Origin: an uncultured Woeseiaceae bacterium
Lineage (GTDB): Bacteria > Pseudomonadota > Gammaproteobacteria > Steroidobacterales > Woeseiaceae
Length of the DNA stretch: 52,536 nt
Reading direction: 5' to 3'
Assembly: GCA_947258565.1 (NCBI GenBank)
Contig: CAMYJB010000019.1
Span: 1 to 52,536 of the forward strand
Shown here: in pieces, positions 1-7,939 of the stretch
How positions within the stretch are numbered: the stretch's first letter is position 1
How the letters are laid out: every line of letters begins with the position of its first letter
Program-made: the position numbers and the translations under genes
Notes under the pieces: generated by a model
The model's input: only the letters and a program-made list of their open reading frames with translations
What the model was told of the DNA's origin: nothing
Database searches by the model: none

Positions 1-1
1 A

Positions 2-1063
2 CCTGCCGCGCCGGTGTCCCTGCAGCAGGCGCCGGGAGACGCCACGCGCTGGTTTGTCGTGGAGCAGTCGGGCGCCATACGCACATTCGTCAATGACAAC
101 GACGCGACGGCTACGCTGACTTTCCTGGACATCTCGGCGCGCGTGATTTCCGGGGGCGAGCGCGGGCTGCTCGGCATGGCGTTCCATCCCGGTTTCCCGA
201 ATACGCCGGAGGTTTTTGTTTCATATACCGGGGCACCGGACCTGACGTCGTACGTATCGCGATTTTCCAGCGCGGACGGCGGGCAAACGCTGGATGCTAC
301 GAGTGAACAGGTGATCCTCTCGGTACCGCAGGATTTTCCGAATCACAACGGCGGCAATATCGTATTCGGGCCGGACGGTTATCTCTACATCGGCTTCGGC
401 GACGGGGGCAGCGGCGGCGATCCACTGGATCGTGCGCAGGACAACACCAACCTCCTTGGAACCATGGTCCGGATAGACGTCGACGGTGGGGTTCCGTATG
501 CAATTCCGTCAGGGGAGCCGGGCAATCCCTTTGCCGCGAACCAGACATGCCCGCAGGGTTTCACCGTTGGCGGCGAGGAGTGTCCGGAAATTTTCGCCTG
601 GGGCCTGCGCAATCCGTGGCGTTTCAGTTTCGACCGCCAGACCGGCGACCTGTGGGCTGGGGATGTCGGCCAGAGTGCATGGGAAGAAATAGACATCGTC
701 ACGGCGGGCGGCGACTACGGTTGGGACGACCGGGAAGGCGCGCACTGTTTCGAGCCGCAGTCCGGTTGCATCACCGATTCCATTGATCCGGTGACGGAGT
801 ACGGCCGCGACCTCGGCGCTTCCGTGACCGGTGGCTTCGTCTACCGCGGTGTCGCTGTGCCCGACCTGGTGGGCTGGTACGTTTTCGGCGACTTCGTCAG
901 CGGCAGGTTGTTCGCGATACCGGCGGACAGTGTGGCAGGGACCGAACCCGATGTATTGCTGGAGACCGGCTTCGGCATCGCCGCATTCGGTGAGTCCGTC
1001 GACGGCGAGCTTTTCGTCGTCAATTACGGCGGTTCGATACACCAGGTGGTCACGGCTCCCTGA
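2..1063 (+). CDS. PQQ-dependent sugar dehydrogenase family protein, 5' truncated
   Basis: C-terminal part of a soluble glucose/sorbosone-dehydrogenase-type six-bladed beta-propeller, which in this family oxidises aldoses using PQQ. The reading frame is open from base 2, so the GTG at 14 is probably internal and the signal peptide and true start lie outside the window. Recognisable family stretches are GLLGMAFHPGF, PNHNGGNIVFGPDGYLYIGFGDGG, the EIFAWGLRNPWRFSFD blade, GDVGQSAWEEID and GGDYGWDDREG; the His in PNHNGG corresponds to the usual catalytic base. It ends 74 bp before fhs on the same strand, with no obvious functional link. Family assignment is secure; the substrate is unknown. Confidence 0.88.
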   Translation, partial: PAAPVSLQQAPGDATRWFVVEQSGAIRTFVNDNDATATLTFLDISARVISGGERGLLGMAFHPGFPNTPEVFVSYTGAPDLTSYVSRFSSADGGQTLDATSEQVILSVPQDFPNHNGGNIVFGPDGYLYIGFGDGGSGGDPLDRAQDNTNLLGTMVRIDVDGGVPYAIPSGEPGNPFAANQTCPQGFTVGGEECPEIFAWGLRNPWRFSFDRQTGDLWAGDVGQSAWEEIDIVTAGGDYGWDDREGAHCFEPQSGCITDSIDPVTEYGRDLGASVTGGFVYRGVAVPDLVGWYVFGDFVSGRLFAIPADSVAGTEPDVLLETGFGIAAFGESVDGELFVVNYGGSIHQVVTAP

Positions 1064-1137
1064 CGGTCTCTTTCGTGCTCGCTTTGCTATAGAATCCGGG
1101 CCCCTGACAGGTATAAGGTCTGACCGGGAGAGGCAAG

Positions 1138-2814
1138 GTGAGCGTTAAGTCGGATATCGAGATCGCACGGGCTGCAAATGTTCTTCCGATCCAGGAGATC
1201 GGTGCCAGGCTGGGGATCCCGGCAGACGCATTGATCCCCTACGGCCACGACAAGGCCAAGATCAGCGCCGACTTCATCGGCGACAATGGCGACATTCCGG
1301 ACGGCAAGCTCGTCCTCGTCACGGCCGTTTCCCCGACGCCTGCCGGCGAAGGTAAGACGACCACGACTGTCGGCCTCGGCGATGGGATGAACCTGATCGG
1401 CAAGAAGACCACGATCTGCCTGCGTGAGCCGAGTCTCGGGCCGTGTTTCGGCATGAAGGGTGGTGCGGCCGGCGGCGGTTACGCGCAGGTCGTCCCCATG
1501 ACCGACATCAACCTTCACTTCACCGGCGATTTCCATGCGATCGGCGCTGCCCACAACCTGCTGTCGGCATTGATCGACAATCACATGCACTGGGAAAACC
1601 AGCTGGATATCGACCCCCGCCTGGTCACCTGGCGGCGTGTCGTCGACATGAATGACCGCGCTTTGCGCACGATTACATCCGGGCTCGGCGGCTACACCAA
1701 CGGCGTCGTGCGGGAAGCAGGGTTCGACATTACGGTCGCGTCCGAGATCATGGCGATATTCTGCCTTGCGACGAGCCTGTCCGACCTCGAAAACCGTCTC
1801 GGTAACATCGTGCTCGGCTATACGCGTGACCGTAAGCCGGTTACCGTGCGCGAACTGAATGCGCAGGGCGCGATGACCGCATTGCTCACGGACGCGCTGC
1901 AGCCGAATCTCGTGCAGACCATGGAGAACAATCCCGCCCTGATGCACGGCGGCCCCTTCGCAAACATCGCTCACGGCTGCAACTCGGTGATGGCGACCCG
2001 GACGGCGCTCAAGCTATCGGACTATGTCGTTACGGAAGCCGGTTTCGGTGCCGATCTCGGCGCCGAGAAGTTTTTCAACATCAAGTGCCGCAAAGCCGGG
2101 CTCCGGCCGGATGCCGTGGTGCTCGTGGCGACCATCAAGGCGCTGAAGATGCAGGGCGGGGTGCCGAAGGATGAACTGATGCAGGAGAACACCGAGGCGC
2201 TGGCCAAAGGATGCAGGAACCTCGGCCGCCACATACGCAATCTCGGCAAGTTTGGCGTGCCCACGGTCGTGGCGATCAATCGTTATACAGCGGATACCGA
2301 CGCCGAGGCAGCCGTCGTCAGAGAGTACTGCAAGGAATTCGGTGTTGATGCGATCGATTGCACGCACTGGGCCGATGGCGGCAAGGGGGCAACGGAACTG
2401 GCCGAAATCGTGGCCGGGCTCTGCGACAGCGGTACCTCGCAGTTCCGCACGCTGTATACGGACGATCTGAGCCTCTGGGAAAAGGCGCGCCGCGTCGCGC
2501 GGGAGATGTACGGCGCCGACGACATCATTGCGGACAAGAAAGTACGCGACGAATTCGCGAAATTCGATCAGGCCGGCTACGGCGGCTATCCCGTCTGCAT
2601 GGCAAAGACCCAGTACAGCTTTTCGACCGATCCGAACCTGCTCGGAGCGCCGACCGGTCACGTCGTGCCGATTCGCGAGATTCGTCTTGCCGCGGGCGCG
2701 GAATTCGTCGTCGTCATTTGCGGGGCGATCATGACCATGCCGGGGCTGCCGAGAAAGCCTGCAGCCGACAGTATCCGCGTCAACAGCGACGGAGAGATCG
2801 AGGGCCTGTTCTAG
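1138..2814 (+). CDS. fhs: Formate--tetrahydrofolate ligase
   Basis: Cytoplasmic one-carbon enzyme joining formate, ATP and tetrahydrofolate into 10-formyl-THF. At 558 aa it is the full family length. The P-loop-like nucleotide site is [15 protein letters not shown] at about residues 66-80, and the family-typical [18 protein letters not shown] follows. The GTG start is chosen because GGGAGAGG lies just upstream and the protein begins as expected for the family. A possible -10 (TATAGA, 1088-1093) lies in the 74-bp gap, but I see no good -35. It ends at a convergent junction with the small RHH gene, where a hairpin sits across the stop codons. Confidence 0.97.
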   Translation: MSVKSDIEIARAANVLPIQEIGARLGIPADALIPYGHDKAKISADFIGDNGDIPDGKLVLVTAVSPTPAGEGKTTTTVGLGDGMNLIGKKTTICLREPSLGPCFGMKGGAAGGGYAQVVPMTDINLHFTGDFHAIGAAHNLLSALIDNHMHWENQLDIDPRLVTWRRVVDMNDRALRTITSGLGGYTNGVVREAGFDITVASEIMAIFCLATSLSDLENRLGNIVLGYTRDRKPVTVRELNAQGAMTALLTDALQPNLVQTMENNPALMHGGPFANIAHGCNSVMATRTALKLSDYVVTEAGFGADLGAEKFFNIKCRKAGLRPDAVVLVATIKALKMQGGVPKDELMQENTEALAKGCRNLGRHIRNLGKFGVPTVVAINRYTADTDAEAAVVREYCKEFGVDAIDCTHWADGGKGATELAEIVAGLCDSGTSQFRTLYTDDLSLWEKARRVAREMYGADDIIADKKVRDEFAKFDQAGYGGYPVCMAKTQYSFSTDPNLLGAPTGHVVPIREIRLAAGAEFVVVICGAIMTMPGLPRKPAADSIRVNSDGEIEGLF

Positions 2815-2824
2815 GCGACAGGCC
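2803..2824. terminator. Hairpin at convergent fhs / RHH junction
   Basis: GGCCTGT (2803-2809) pairs perfectly with ACAGGCC (2818-2824) around an 8-nt loop containing the fhs stop codon. An overlapping 12-bp perfect palindrome, GACAGGCCTGTC (2817-2828), offers an alternative fold. There is no clear T-tract on either side, so intrinsic termination is inferred from position and stem strength only. A very similar stem occurs at the lpd/agcS junction. Confidence 0.5.
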
Positions 2825-2826
2825 TG

Positions 2827-3078
2827 TCAGGTGCGTTCCTCCAGCTGGTGGCTGTCCGCCGCCGTCAGCGTGCAGCCATATACGGACTTGAGCTTGTCGA
2901 TGACGGCCCGCGTCTCCGGCGAAAATGGCGCCTTGCCTTCGAAGCTGTGCAGGACGATGCCCTCCAGCAGGTCTCCCAGCGACAGGTTGGTGTATTCAGC
3001 CAGTCCTTTTAGCACCTTGAGGAGCGAGGTCTCGATGCGCACCCCGGTCTGCGTGCGTTGCACGACGCGTTTTCCCAT
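2827..3078 (-). CDS. Small ribbon-helix-helix-like putative DNA-binding protein
   Basis: Predicted 83-aa protein. After a basic N-terminus (GKRVVQRTQ) comes a short strand, TGVRIE, then helix LLKVLKGLAEYTN and helix SLGDLLEGIVLHSFEG, which is the strand-helix-helix layout of MetJ/Arc proteins. The ATG at 3078 is preferred over the GTG at 3084 because GGAAG sits seven bases upstream of it. It is divergent from the membrane regulator at 3226; a 32-bp dyad lies between them and is a natural operator candidate for autoregulation. The fold is inferred by eye from pattern, and the target is unknown. Confidence 0.6.
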   Translation of the reverse strand: MGKRVVQRTQTGVRIETSLLKVLKGLAEYTNLSLGDLLEGIVLHSFEGKAPFSPETRAVIDKLKSVYGCTLTAADSHQLEERT

Positions 3079-3094
3079 AACCACGCTTCCAACT

Positions 3095-3126
3095 TGTTAC
3101 ATTGTTATCACGATAATAGTGTAACA
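3095..3126. promoter_or_regulatory. Extended 32-bp dyad, putative operator
   Basis: Outer arms TGTTACA (3095-3101) and TGTAACA (3120-3126) and inner arms TTATC (3105-3109) and GATAA (3112-3116) share one symmetry centre between 3110 and 3111. Twelve of fifteen base pairs per half are perfectly symmetric outside a short 3-nt spacer that is only partly symmetric. It is AT-rich within GC-rich surroundings and lies 17 bp upstream of the RHH ATG and 99 bp upstream of the wHTH-TPR gene. A transcription factor site is inferred; no clean sigma70 promoter could be assigned. Confidence 0.55.
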
Positions 3127-3225
3127 GGCCGCAGGCGCGGCTCCAGCGACGGCCTGTCGCGGCAGTTGCAATGCCGTACAATCGGTCCGCAGCCACCGCA
3201 GGGCGGTGGCGTCAGGGGGCGCCAG

Positions 3226-5109
3226 ATGCCGACAGAGGGCGAGCTTCGACACGGTTTCCGGCTCGGTGACTGGGAGGTGCTGCCGTTGCGCGGCGTCCTG
3301 CGCAAGGGCGAGCACGAGGAGAAGCCGGAGCCGCGCGTTTTCGGGGTCCTGATTGCGCTCGCGAAGCGCGATGGCGACCTGGTGACCCGCGACGAACTGG
3401 TCGATGAACTCTGGGATGGCCGACCCACGAGCGACGAGCCGATCAATCGCTGCCTCTCGCAACTGCGCGGCCATCTCGGTGACAAGTCGCGCCCGCACCG
3501 GTACGTCGAGACCCTGACGCGCCGCGGTTACCGCCTCGTGCAGCCCGTGGAACTCCTGGAACCACCCGGCCCGGAAGCGCCCGCGGCAGCGGCGACGAGC
3601 GCGGAATCGCCGGTGGCTTCCTGGCAGCCGTTGGCGGCGGGCCTCGCCGTCGCGGCGATCGCGTGGCTGGTGTGGATCCTCTGGCCGCCTGGCGACTTTC
3701 GCTCTATTGGCGTCGTGCCGTTCGAGAATGCGAGCCAGGACCCCGCGAACAATTACCTCGTTGCGGGTTTCAAGGACGAACTGGTCAATACGCTGCACAA
3801 CATCCCCGATTTCACGGTCAAGAGCAGCCGGCTGGGACACGCCGGCGAAGAGGTGACCGCCATCGCCAGCAGCCTTGGCGTGGATGCCGTACTGTCCGGC
3901 CGCGTTCATCGGGTCGGCGACCGGCTGCAGATCTTTTATACCGTCGAGGACGGCCGCAACGGTGACATTGTCGCCACTGCCGAACTCGAAGGGCCTGTCA
4001 GCGAAATCTTCCAGCTGCAGGAGGACCTGGCGAGGATGGTGCGCCGCGACCTGTTCGGAAAATCCTCGCAGCAGCTGATCAGCAGGACCCGGCCGGCGAG
4101 TTTCGGCGCCTACGATCGCTACATGCGCGGTCTTTACGCCTTCGACCGGCGCCAGGACAGCGGCACGAGCCTCGAAGAGGCAATCGAACTCTTCCAGGAA
4201 ACGATCAGGATCGACGCAAGCTTCGGACCCGCTTACCTGATGCTGGCGACCGCTTACATGCTGCTCCCGACCTACCGGGATGCGCCGGCCGATGAAATGC
4301 GCAGGGCCGCAATCGACACGGTGCAGGCAGGCATCAGCGTCGACGAGAGCATACGCGATGCGGCGAACGCCATATTCGGCTTCGTCTACCATCAGCAGAT
4401 GCGATGGCAGGAAGCGGAAAAGGCTTACCGCGCGGCAACGTCCGCGGAGGTCGTCGATCCGAACGCGTTCAACTGGTACTCGCGAATGCTGGCGTCGGTG
4501 GGCAGGCTGGACGCATCGCTCGAGCAGGCGCGCATCGCGCTGGAAATGGATCCGACGTCGGCGGTGATCAACAGCCGCGTCGCGCTGGCCTATCTGTGGC
4601 TCGGCGATACCCGCAATTCGCGAGAATTTTTCGCGCGCGCCGCGAAGTTCGGCGCGAGCGGCCCGACGCACATGATGGGTTATGCGCTGTTCCTCTTTCG
4701 CGAGGGACGCAGTGAAGAGGCGTACGCGCTGACGCGCGAGGCCGCTCGGGTGGCGGGCGGCACAGAGGCTTGGATCGACCCGGTATTCGCCGCGCTGGAC
4801 GACGGGACACATCGCGCAGCGGCGTTGTCTGCGGTCGACGCCGCCGCGTCCGAGGAAGGCATCAGCAAACAGATCGAATTCATCGTGCGCATCGTACTCG
4901 ACGATCTCGATGGCGCCATGGAGGTTGCCCGCCTGCTGCAGAGCGAAGGCGAGGTATTCGAGATGGACCTGCTGTTCATCCCGGAGGTCCAGCCGCTTCG
5001 CGAACACCCGGACTTCGGAGCTTTGCTCGACGCAGTGGGTATCACGGATTACTGGCGCGCGCGTGGTTGCACCTGGACGGGCACCGGCGCAGTCTGCGAA
5101 GCGGCCTAG
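3226..5109 (+). CDS. Membrane-anchored winged-helix transcriptional regulator with TPR sensor domain (CadC/ToxR-like layout)
   Basis: Predicted 627-aa inner-membrane regulator. Residues about 10-105 form an OmpR/PhoB-type winged helix (FRLGDWEVLP at the start, ETLTRRGYRLV at the wing). A single membrane segment lies at about 134-153, and the rest should be periplasmic: a domain resembling the TolB-N/FlgO-like fold (IGVVPFENAS, then LGVDAVLSGRVHRVGDRLQI) and TPR-like helical repeats from about residue 280. The ATG at 3226 is chosen over the upstream GTG at 3058 because the longer N-terminus has no domain content and would run across the dyad. It ends overlapping arfB by 4 bp, convergently. Signal and target genes are unknown. 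Confidence 0.8.
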   Translation: MPTEGELRHGFRLGDWEVLPLRGVLRKGEHEEKPEPRVFGVLIALAKRDGDLVTRDELVDELWDGRPTSDEPINRCLSQLRGHLGDKSRPHRYVETLTRRGYRLVQPVELLEPPGPEAPAAAATSAESPVASWQPLAAGLAVAAIAWLVWILWPPGDFRSIGVVPFENASQDPANNYLVAGFKDELVNTLHNIPDFTVKSSRLGHAGEEVTAIASSLGVDAVLSGRVHRVGDRLQIFYTVEDGRNGDIVATAELEGPVSEIFQLQEDLARMVRRDLFGKSSQQLISRTRPASFGAYDRYMRGLYAFDRRQDSGTSLEEAIELFQETIRIDASFGPAYLMLATAYMLLPTYRDAPADEMRRAAIDTVQAGISVDESIRDAANAIFGFVYHQQMRWQEAEKAYRAATSAEVVDPNAFNWYSRMLASVGRLDASLEQARIALEMDPTSAVINSRVALAYLWLGDTRNSREFFARAAKFGASGPTHMMGYALFLFREGRSEEAYALTREAARVAGGTEAWIDPVFAALDDGTHRAAALSAVDAAASEEGISKQIEFIVRIVLDDLDGAMEVARLLQSEGEVFEMDLLFIPEVQPLREHPDFGALLDAVGITDYWRARGCTWTGTGAVCEAA

Positions 5110-5534
5110 CTGTCCTCGATTCGGCCGCGCGAGCGCTTGACGTCGCCGCGGCGCCGTTTGTCCTCGAGACGCTTCTGCATGGATTTGCGGCTGGGTCTGG
5201 TCGCGATACGCGTTTTTTTCTCGACAAGCGCAGAACTCACGAGTGCACGCAGCCGCTCGAGTGCGGCCTGCCTGTTTCTCGCCTGGGTGCGGTGCTCCTG
5301 CGCCTTGATGGTGATGACGCCGGCGGCGGAGATACGGCCATCGTCCAGATCGAGCAGGCGCATGCGTACCCGCTCGGGAAGGGCGCAGCTCGCACGGATG
5401 TCGAACTGCAGGTGAATCGCGGACGCTACCTTGTTCACGTTCTGTCCGCCGGCACCACTCGACCGCACCGCCGTCAGCACGATCTCGTCCATCGGTATCG
5501 CGATCTCGTCGCTTATTTCGAGCGCGTCTGCCAT
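5106..5534 (-). CDS. arfB: Alternative ribosome-rescue factor / peptidyl-tRNA hydrolase ArfB
   Basis: Release-factor-like protein that rescues ribosomes stalled on non-stop mRNA by hydrolysing peptidyl-tRNA. It carries the GGQ motif within SSGAGGQNVNKV (GGQ at residues 29-31), a single RF-1-type domain, and a basic C-terminal tail (about 110-142, rich in Arg/Lys) of the kind that enters the mRNA channel. Its 142 aa match the family length. Its start lies inside the end of the upstream PHP gene (22-bp overlap), so the two are probably translationally coupled. Known as YaeJ in E. coli. Confidence 0.92.
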   Translation of the reverse strand: MADALEISDEIAIPMDEIVLTAVRSSGAGGQNVNKVASAIHLQFDIRASCALPERVRMRLLDLDDGRISAAGVITIKAQEHRTQARNRQAALERLRALVSSALVEKKTRIATRPSRKSMQKRLEDKRRRGDVKRSRGRIEDS

Positions 5535-6346
5535 GTTGTCCAGACCGGCCGCACGTCACCGGGTAATGCCGGAAACCCACCCGGCCGCGACCAGCGATTG
5601 CCGCTGTTGTGGAAATCGGAGCCGCAAGACGCGGCGAGGCCCAGCTCCATGGATAGCCGCGCAAGGTGCGTCGTCGTATTGAGCGGCTGCCGGCCGCACA
5701 CGACCTCGATCGCCGTTCCCCCGGCGCGACGGAAATCCATCACCAGCGCGCGCAGCCTGGTTTTCGTCAGCCGGTATTTCGCGGGATGTGCAAGCACCGC
5801 GGTGCCTCCTGCCGCCACGATCCAGCGTACGATCTCCGGAAGCGACGCCCAGACGCACCGGACATCGCCGGGTTTTCCGGCCCCGAGGTACTTGCGGAAC
5901 GCCGCCCGCGTATCCCTGGCGATCCCCGAGCTGACGAGATACTCCGCGAAGTGAGGTCGGCTGACAGGTTCTCCAGCGGCGATTTGCAGGACACCATCGA
6001 GCATTTCCGGCAGCCCCTTCGACCGCAGCCGCCGGGCGATGATACGGGCTCGTTCGTGCCGAGATTGCTGCTGCCGTGAGACGCCATGGCGCAGGATCGA
6101 GCTGCCCGGGTCGATGTTGAGGCCGACGATGTGCACGCTGGTGTTGCCCCACGACGTCGAGAGTTCGATGCCGGGAATGAGCCGGGATCCCGCAAGCGGG
6201 TTATCGATCCGGTCGAACGCCGCCAGTGTGTCGTGATCGGTGATGGCCAGCGCGTCGACGCCGCACTCCCCGGCATGCCGGAGTAACTCCCCGGGTTCCA
6301 TTGAACCGTCGGAGGCATTGCTGTGCGAATGCAGATCGTAGATCAC
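5513..6346 (-). CDS. PHP-domain phosphoesterase (TrpH/YciV-like, RNase AM family)
   Basis: Metal-dependent PHP-domain enzyme of the YciV/TrpH group; E. coli YciV (Rnm) is a 5'-3' exoribonuclease that matures rRNA 5' ends and can remove 3'-phosphoadenosine 5'-phosphate-type substrates. Visible metal motifs are HSHSNASDG near the start, ITDHDT, and SHPAKYRLTK-like AHPAKY and CGSDFHN near the end. Length is 277 aa from the GTG at 6346; an upstream in-frame ATG at 6415 would add 23 residues, and YciV itself has a few residues before VIYDLHSH, so the start is uncertain. It is the first gene of a pair with arfB. Confidence 0.83.
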   Translation of the reverse strand: MIYDLHSHSNASDGSMEPGELLRHAGECGVDALAITDHDTLAAFDRIDNPLAGSRLIPGIELSTSWGNTSVHIVGLNIDPGSSILRHGVSRQQQSRHERARIIARRLRSKGLPEMLDGVLQIAAGEPVSRPHFAEYLVSSGIARDTRAAFRKYLGAGKPGDVRCVWASLPEIVRWIVAAGGTAVLAHPAKYRLTKTRLRALVMDFRRAGGTAIEVVCGRQPLNTTTHLARLSMELGLAASCGSDFHNSGNRWSRPGGFPALPGDVRPVWTTWQTRSK

Positions 6347-6355
6347 GTTGCAGGC

Positions 6356-6361
6356 ATTATA
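6356..6361 (-). promoter_or_regulatory. Consensus -10 hexamer immediately before the PHP gene
   Basis: On the minus strand a perfect TATAAT lies nine bases before the GTG at 6346. A TTGCGG 15 bases further upstream is a weak -35. If used, transcription would start at or within a few bases of the GTG, giving an almost leaderless mRNA; this would exclude the alternative ATG at 6415. Confidence 0.4.
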
Positions 6362-6566
6362 CGGACTCGATGCAGGCCGCAAAGTCTCGCCGCGGATGTG
6401 TGACAATGCGCGCATCGCGCTCTCGCAATCAGATCCGGATGTAACAACGGCAACCCGACGAGGATGACCATGCCGATCAGCTCGTGGGCACGAGCATGCA
6501 ACAGCGGGACTGTCCGGATGTGATGCTGGTGCGACGGGATGCAATGCTGCGAACGGCGGAAGGGGT

Positions 6567-7934
6567 ATGAGCAACGATGAGAAACTGATGCGTGATGGGG
6601 CGGAACGCGCGATCAGGTATCGCGGGTCGCTTGCAGGGCGCCAGGTCGCGCCGACGCCCGAGGCAATCGCTGCAGTGGCGGGTTTCGACGAGGCGCTTTC
6701 CGAGGAGGGCCGCAGCGACGCCGAGACGCTGGCCATGCTCGACGAGATCGGCTCGCCTGCATCGGTAGCGATGGCCGGGCCCCGTTTCTTCGGCTTTGTA
6801 ATAGGGGGATCCATGCCGGTGACGGTTGCCGCCAACTGGCTGGCAACGGCCTGGGACCAGAACTCCGTAATGAGCGCAATCACGCCCGCGCTGGCGACAC
6901 TCGAAAATGTTTCGCGGCGTTGGCTGTGCGAACTGTTCGGGCTGCCGCAGGACTGCGCCGCCAGCTTCGTGACCGGTGCGACAATCGCAAATTTCACCGC
7001 GCTGGCAGCGGCTCGGCACCGGGTGCTTGCGGATGCGGGCTGGGACGTGGAAAAGGATGGCCTGATCGGCGCTCCCGAGCTAACGGTGATCATAGGCGAA
7101 GAAGCGCATCCCACCCTGACGAAGTCGCTCGGCCTCCTCGGGCTGGGACGCGACCGGGCAGTGCGCGTTCCTGTCGACGCCCAGGGGAGAATGATCGCCG
7201 ACGCCTTGCCAGCGATCGACGGGCCCACGATCGTCTGTACCCAGGCCGGCAATATCAATACGGGCGGCTTCGATCCCGTCGGCGACATTTGCAGCGCCGC
7301 CCGGCCCGCTGGCGCATGGGTGCACGTCGACGGCGCGTTCGGGCTCTGGGCTGCTGCGGTACCGTCCATGCGCCACCACGTGGAGGGGATCGGCGCGGCA
7401 GACTCGTGGGCGACGGATGCGCATAAGTGGCTGAACGTGCCCTACGACAGTGGCGTCGCGATCACGCGGGACAGCTCGGCGTTGAAGGCGGCGATGGCGA
7501 TCACTGCGGACTACCTGATTACCGATACCGAGCATCGCAATCCGTCCGACTACACGCCGGAACTCTCGCGGCGGGCGCGGGGTGTCGAGGTCTGGGCTGC
7601 GCTGCGATCACTGGGGAAGCGCGGTGTCGAAGATCTCGTCGAGCGCTGCTGTGCACACGCGCAGCGTTTCGCGGATGGTCTTGGCGCCGCCGGTTACGAG
7701 GTTCTCAATGACGTCGTGCTCAACCAGGTGCTCGTGTCGTTCGGCAACGATGCCACCACGCTGCGTGTCATCGAGGCAATTCAGCGCGACGGTACCTGCT
7801 GGTGCGGCGGAACCGTGTGGCAGGGGCGCCGCGCCATGCGCATCAGCGTCTGCAACTGGTCCACGACGGCAGCGGACGTCGACATCAGCCTGAGCGCCAT
7901 GCTTGCCTGTGCCGAGCGCGTAAAACGGGCCTGA
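6567..7934 (+). CDS. PLP-dependent group II decarboxylase family protein
   Basis: Fold-type I PLP enzyme of the aromatic-amino-acid/glutamate decarboxylase (pyridoxal_deC) family. The cofactor lysine is Lys287 in TDAHKWLNVPYD, preceded by the Asp255 region WVHVDGAFGLW, which holds the pyridine nitrogen. FFGFVIGG and FVTGATIANFTAL are also typical, and the C-terminal RMRISVCNW-type strand is present as RAMRISVCNWST. At 455 aa it is slightly shorter than eukaryotic AADC. The ATG is supported by GGAAGGGG directly upstream. Five bases separate its stop from the FAD oxidoreductase, suggesting linked roles. The substrate cannot be predicted. Confidence 0.87.
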   Translation: MSNDEKLMRDGAERAIRYRGSLAGRQVAPTPEAIAAVAGFDEALSEEGRSDAETLAMLDEIGSPASVAMAGPRFFGFVIGGSMPVTVAANWLATAWDQNSVMSAITPALATLENVSRRWLCELFGLPQDCAASFVTGATIANFTALAAARHRVLADAGWDVEKDGLIGAPELTVIIGEEAHPTLTKSLGLLGLGRDRAVRVPVDAQGRMIADALPAIDGPTIVCTQAGNINTGGFDPVGDICSAARPAGAWVHVDGAFGLWAAAVPSMRHHVEGIGAADSWATDAHKWLNVPYDSGVAITRDSSALKAAMAITADYLITDTEHRNPSDYTPELSRRARGVEVWAALRSLGKRGVEDLVERCCAHAQRFADGLGAAGYEVLNDVVLNQVLVSFGNDATTLRVIEAIQRDGTCWCGGTVWQGRRAMRISVCNWSTTAADVDISLSAMLACAERVKRA

Positions 7935-7939
7935 CGACA

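Noticed and set aside
1064..1137. Riboswitch upstream of fhs
   Set aside because: The gap is only 74 bp and shows no conserved riboswitch core; just a weak -10-like TATAGA.
3097..5664. 855-codon open frame on the minus strand opposite the wHTH-TPR gene
   Set aside because: Arg-rich composition without domains, across two real genes; a normal high-GC shadow frame.
6500..6570. Short frame (MQQRDCPDVML...) ending in a TGA that overlaps the decarboxylase ATG
   Set aside because: Could be a coupled leader peptide but has no Shine-Dalgarno, no family resemblance and only 24 codons; too weak to call.
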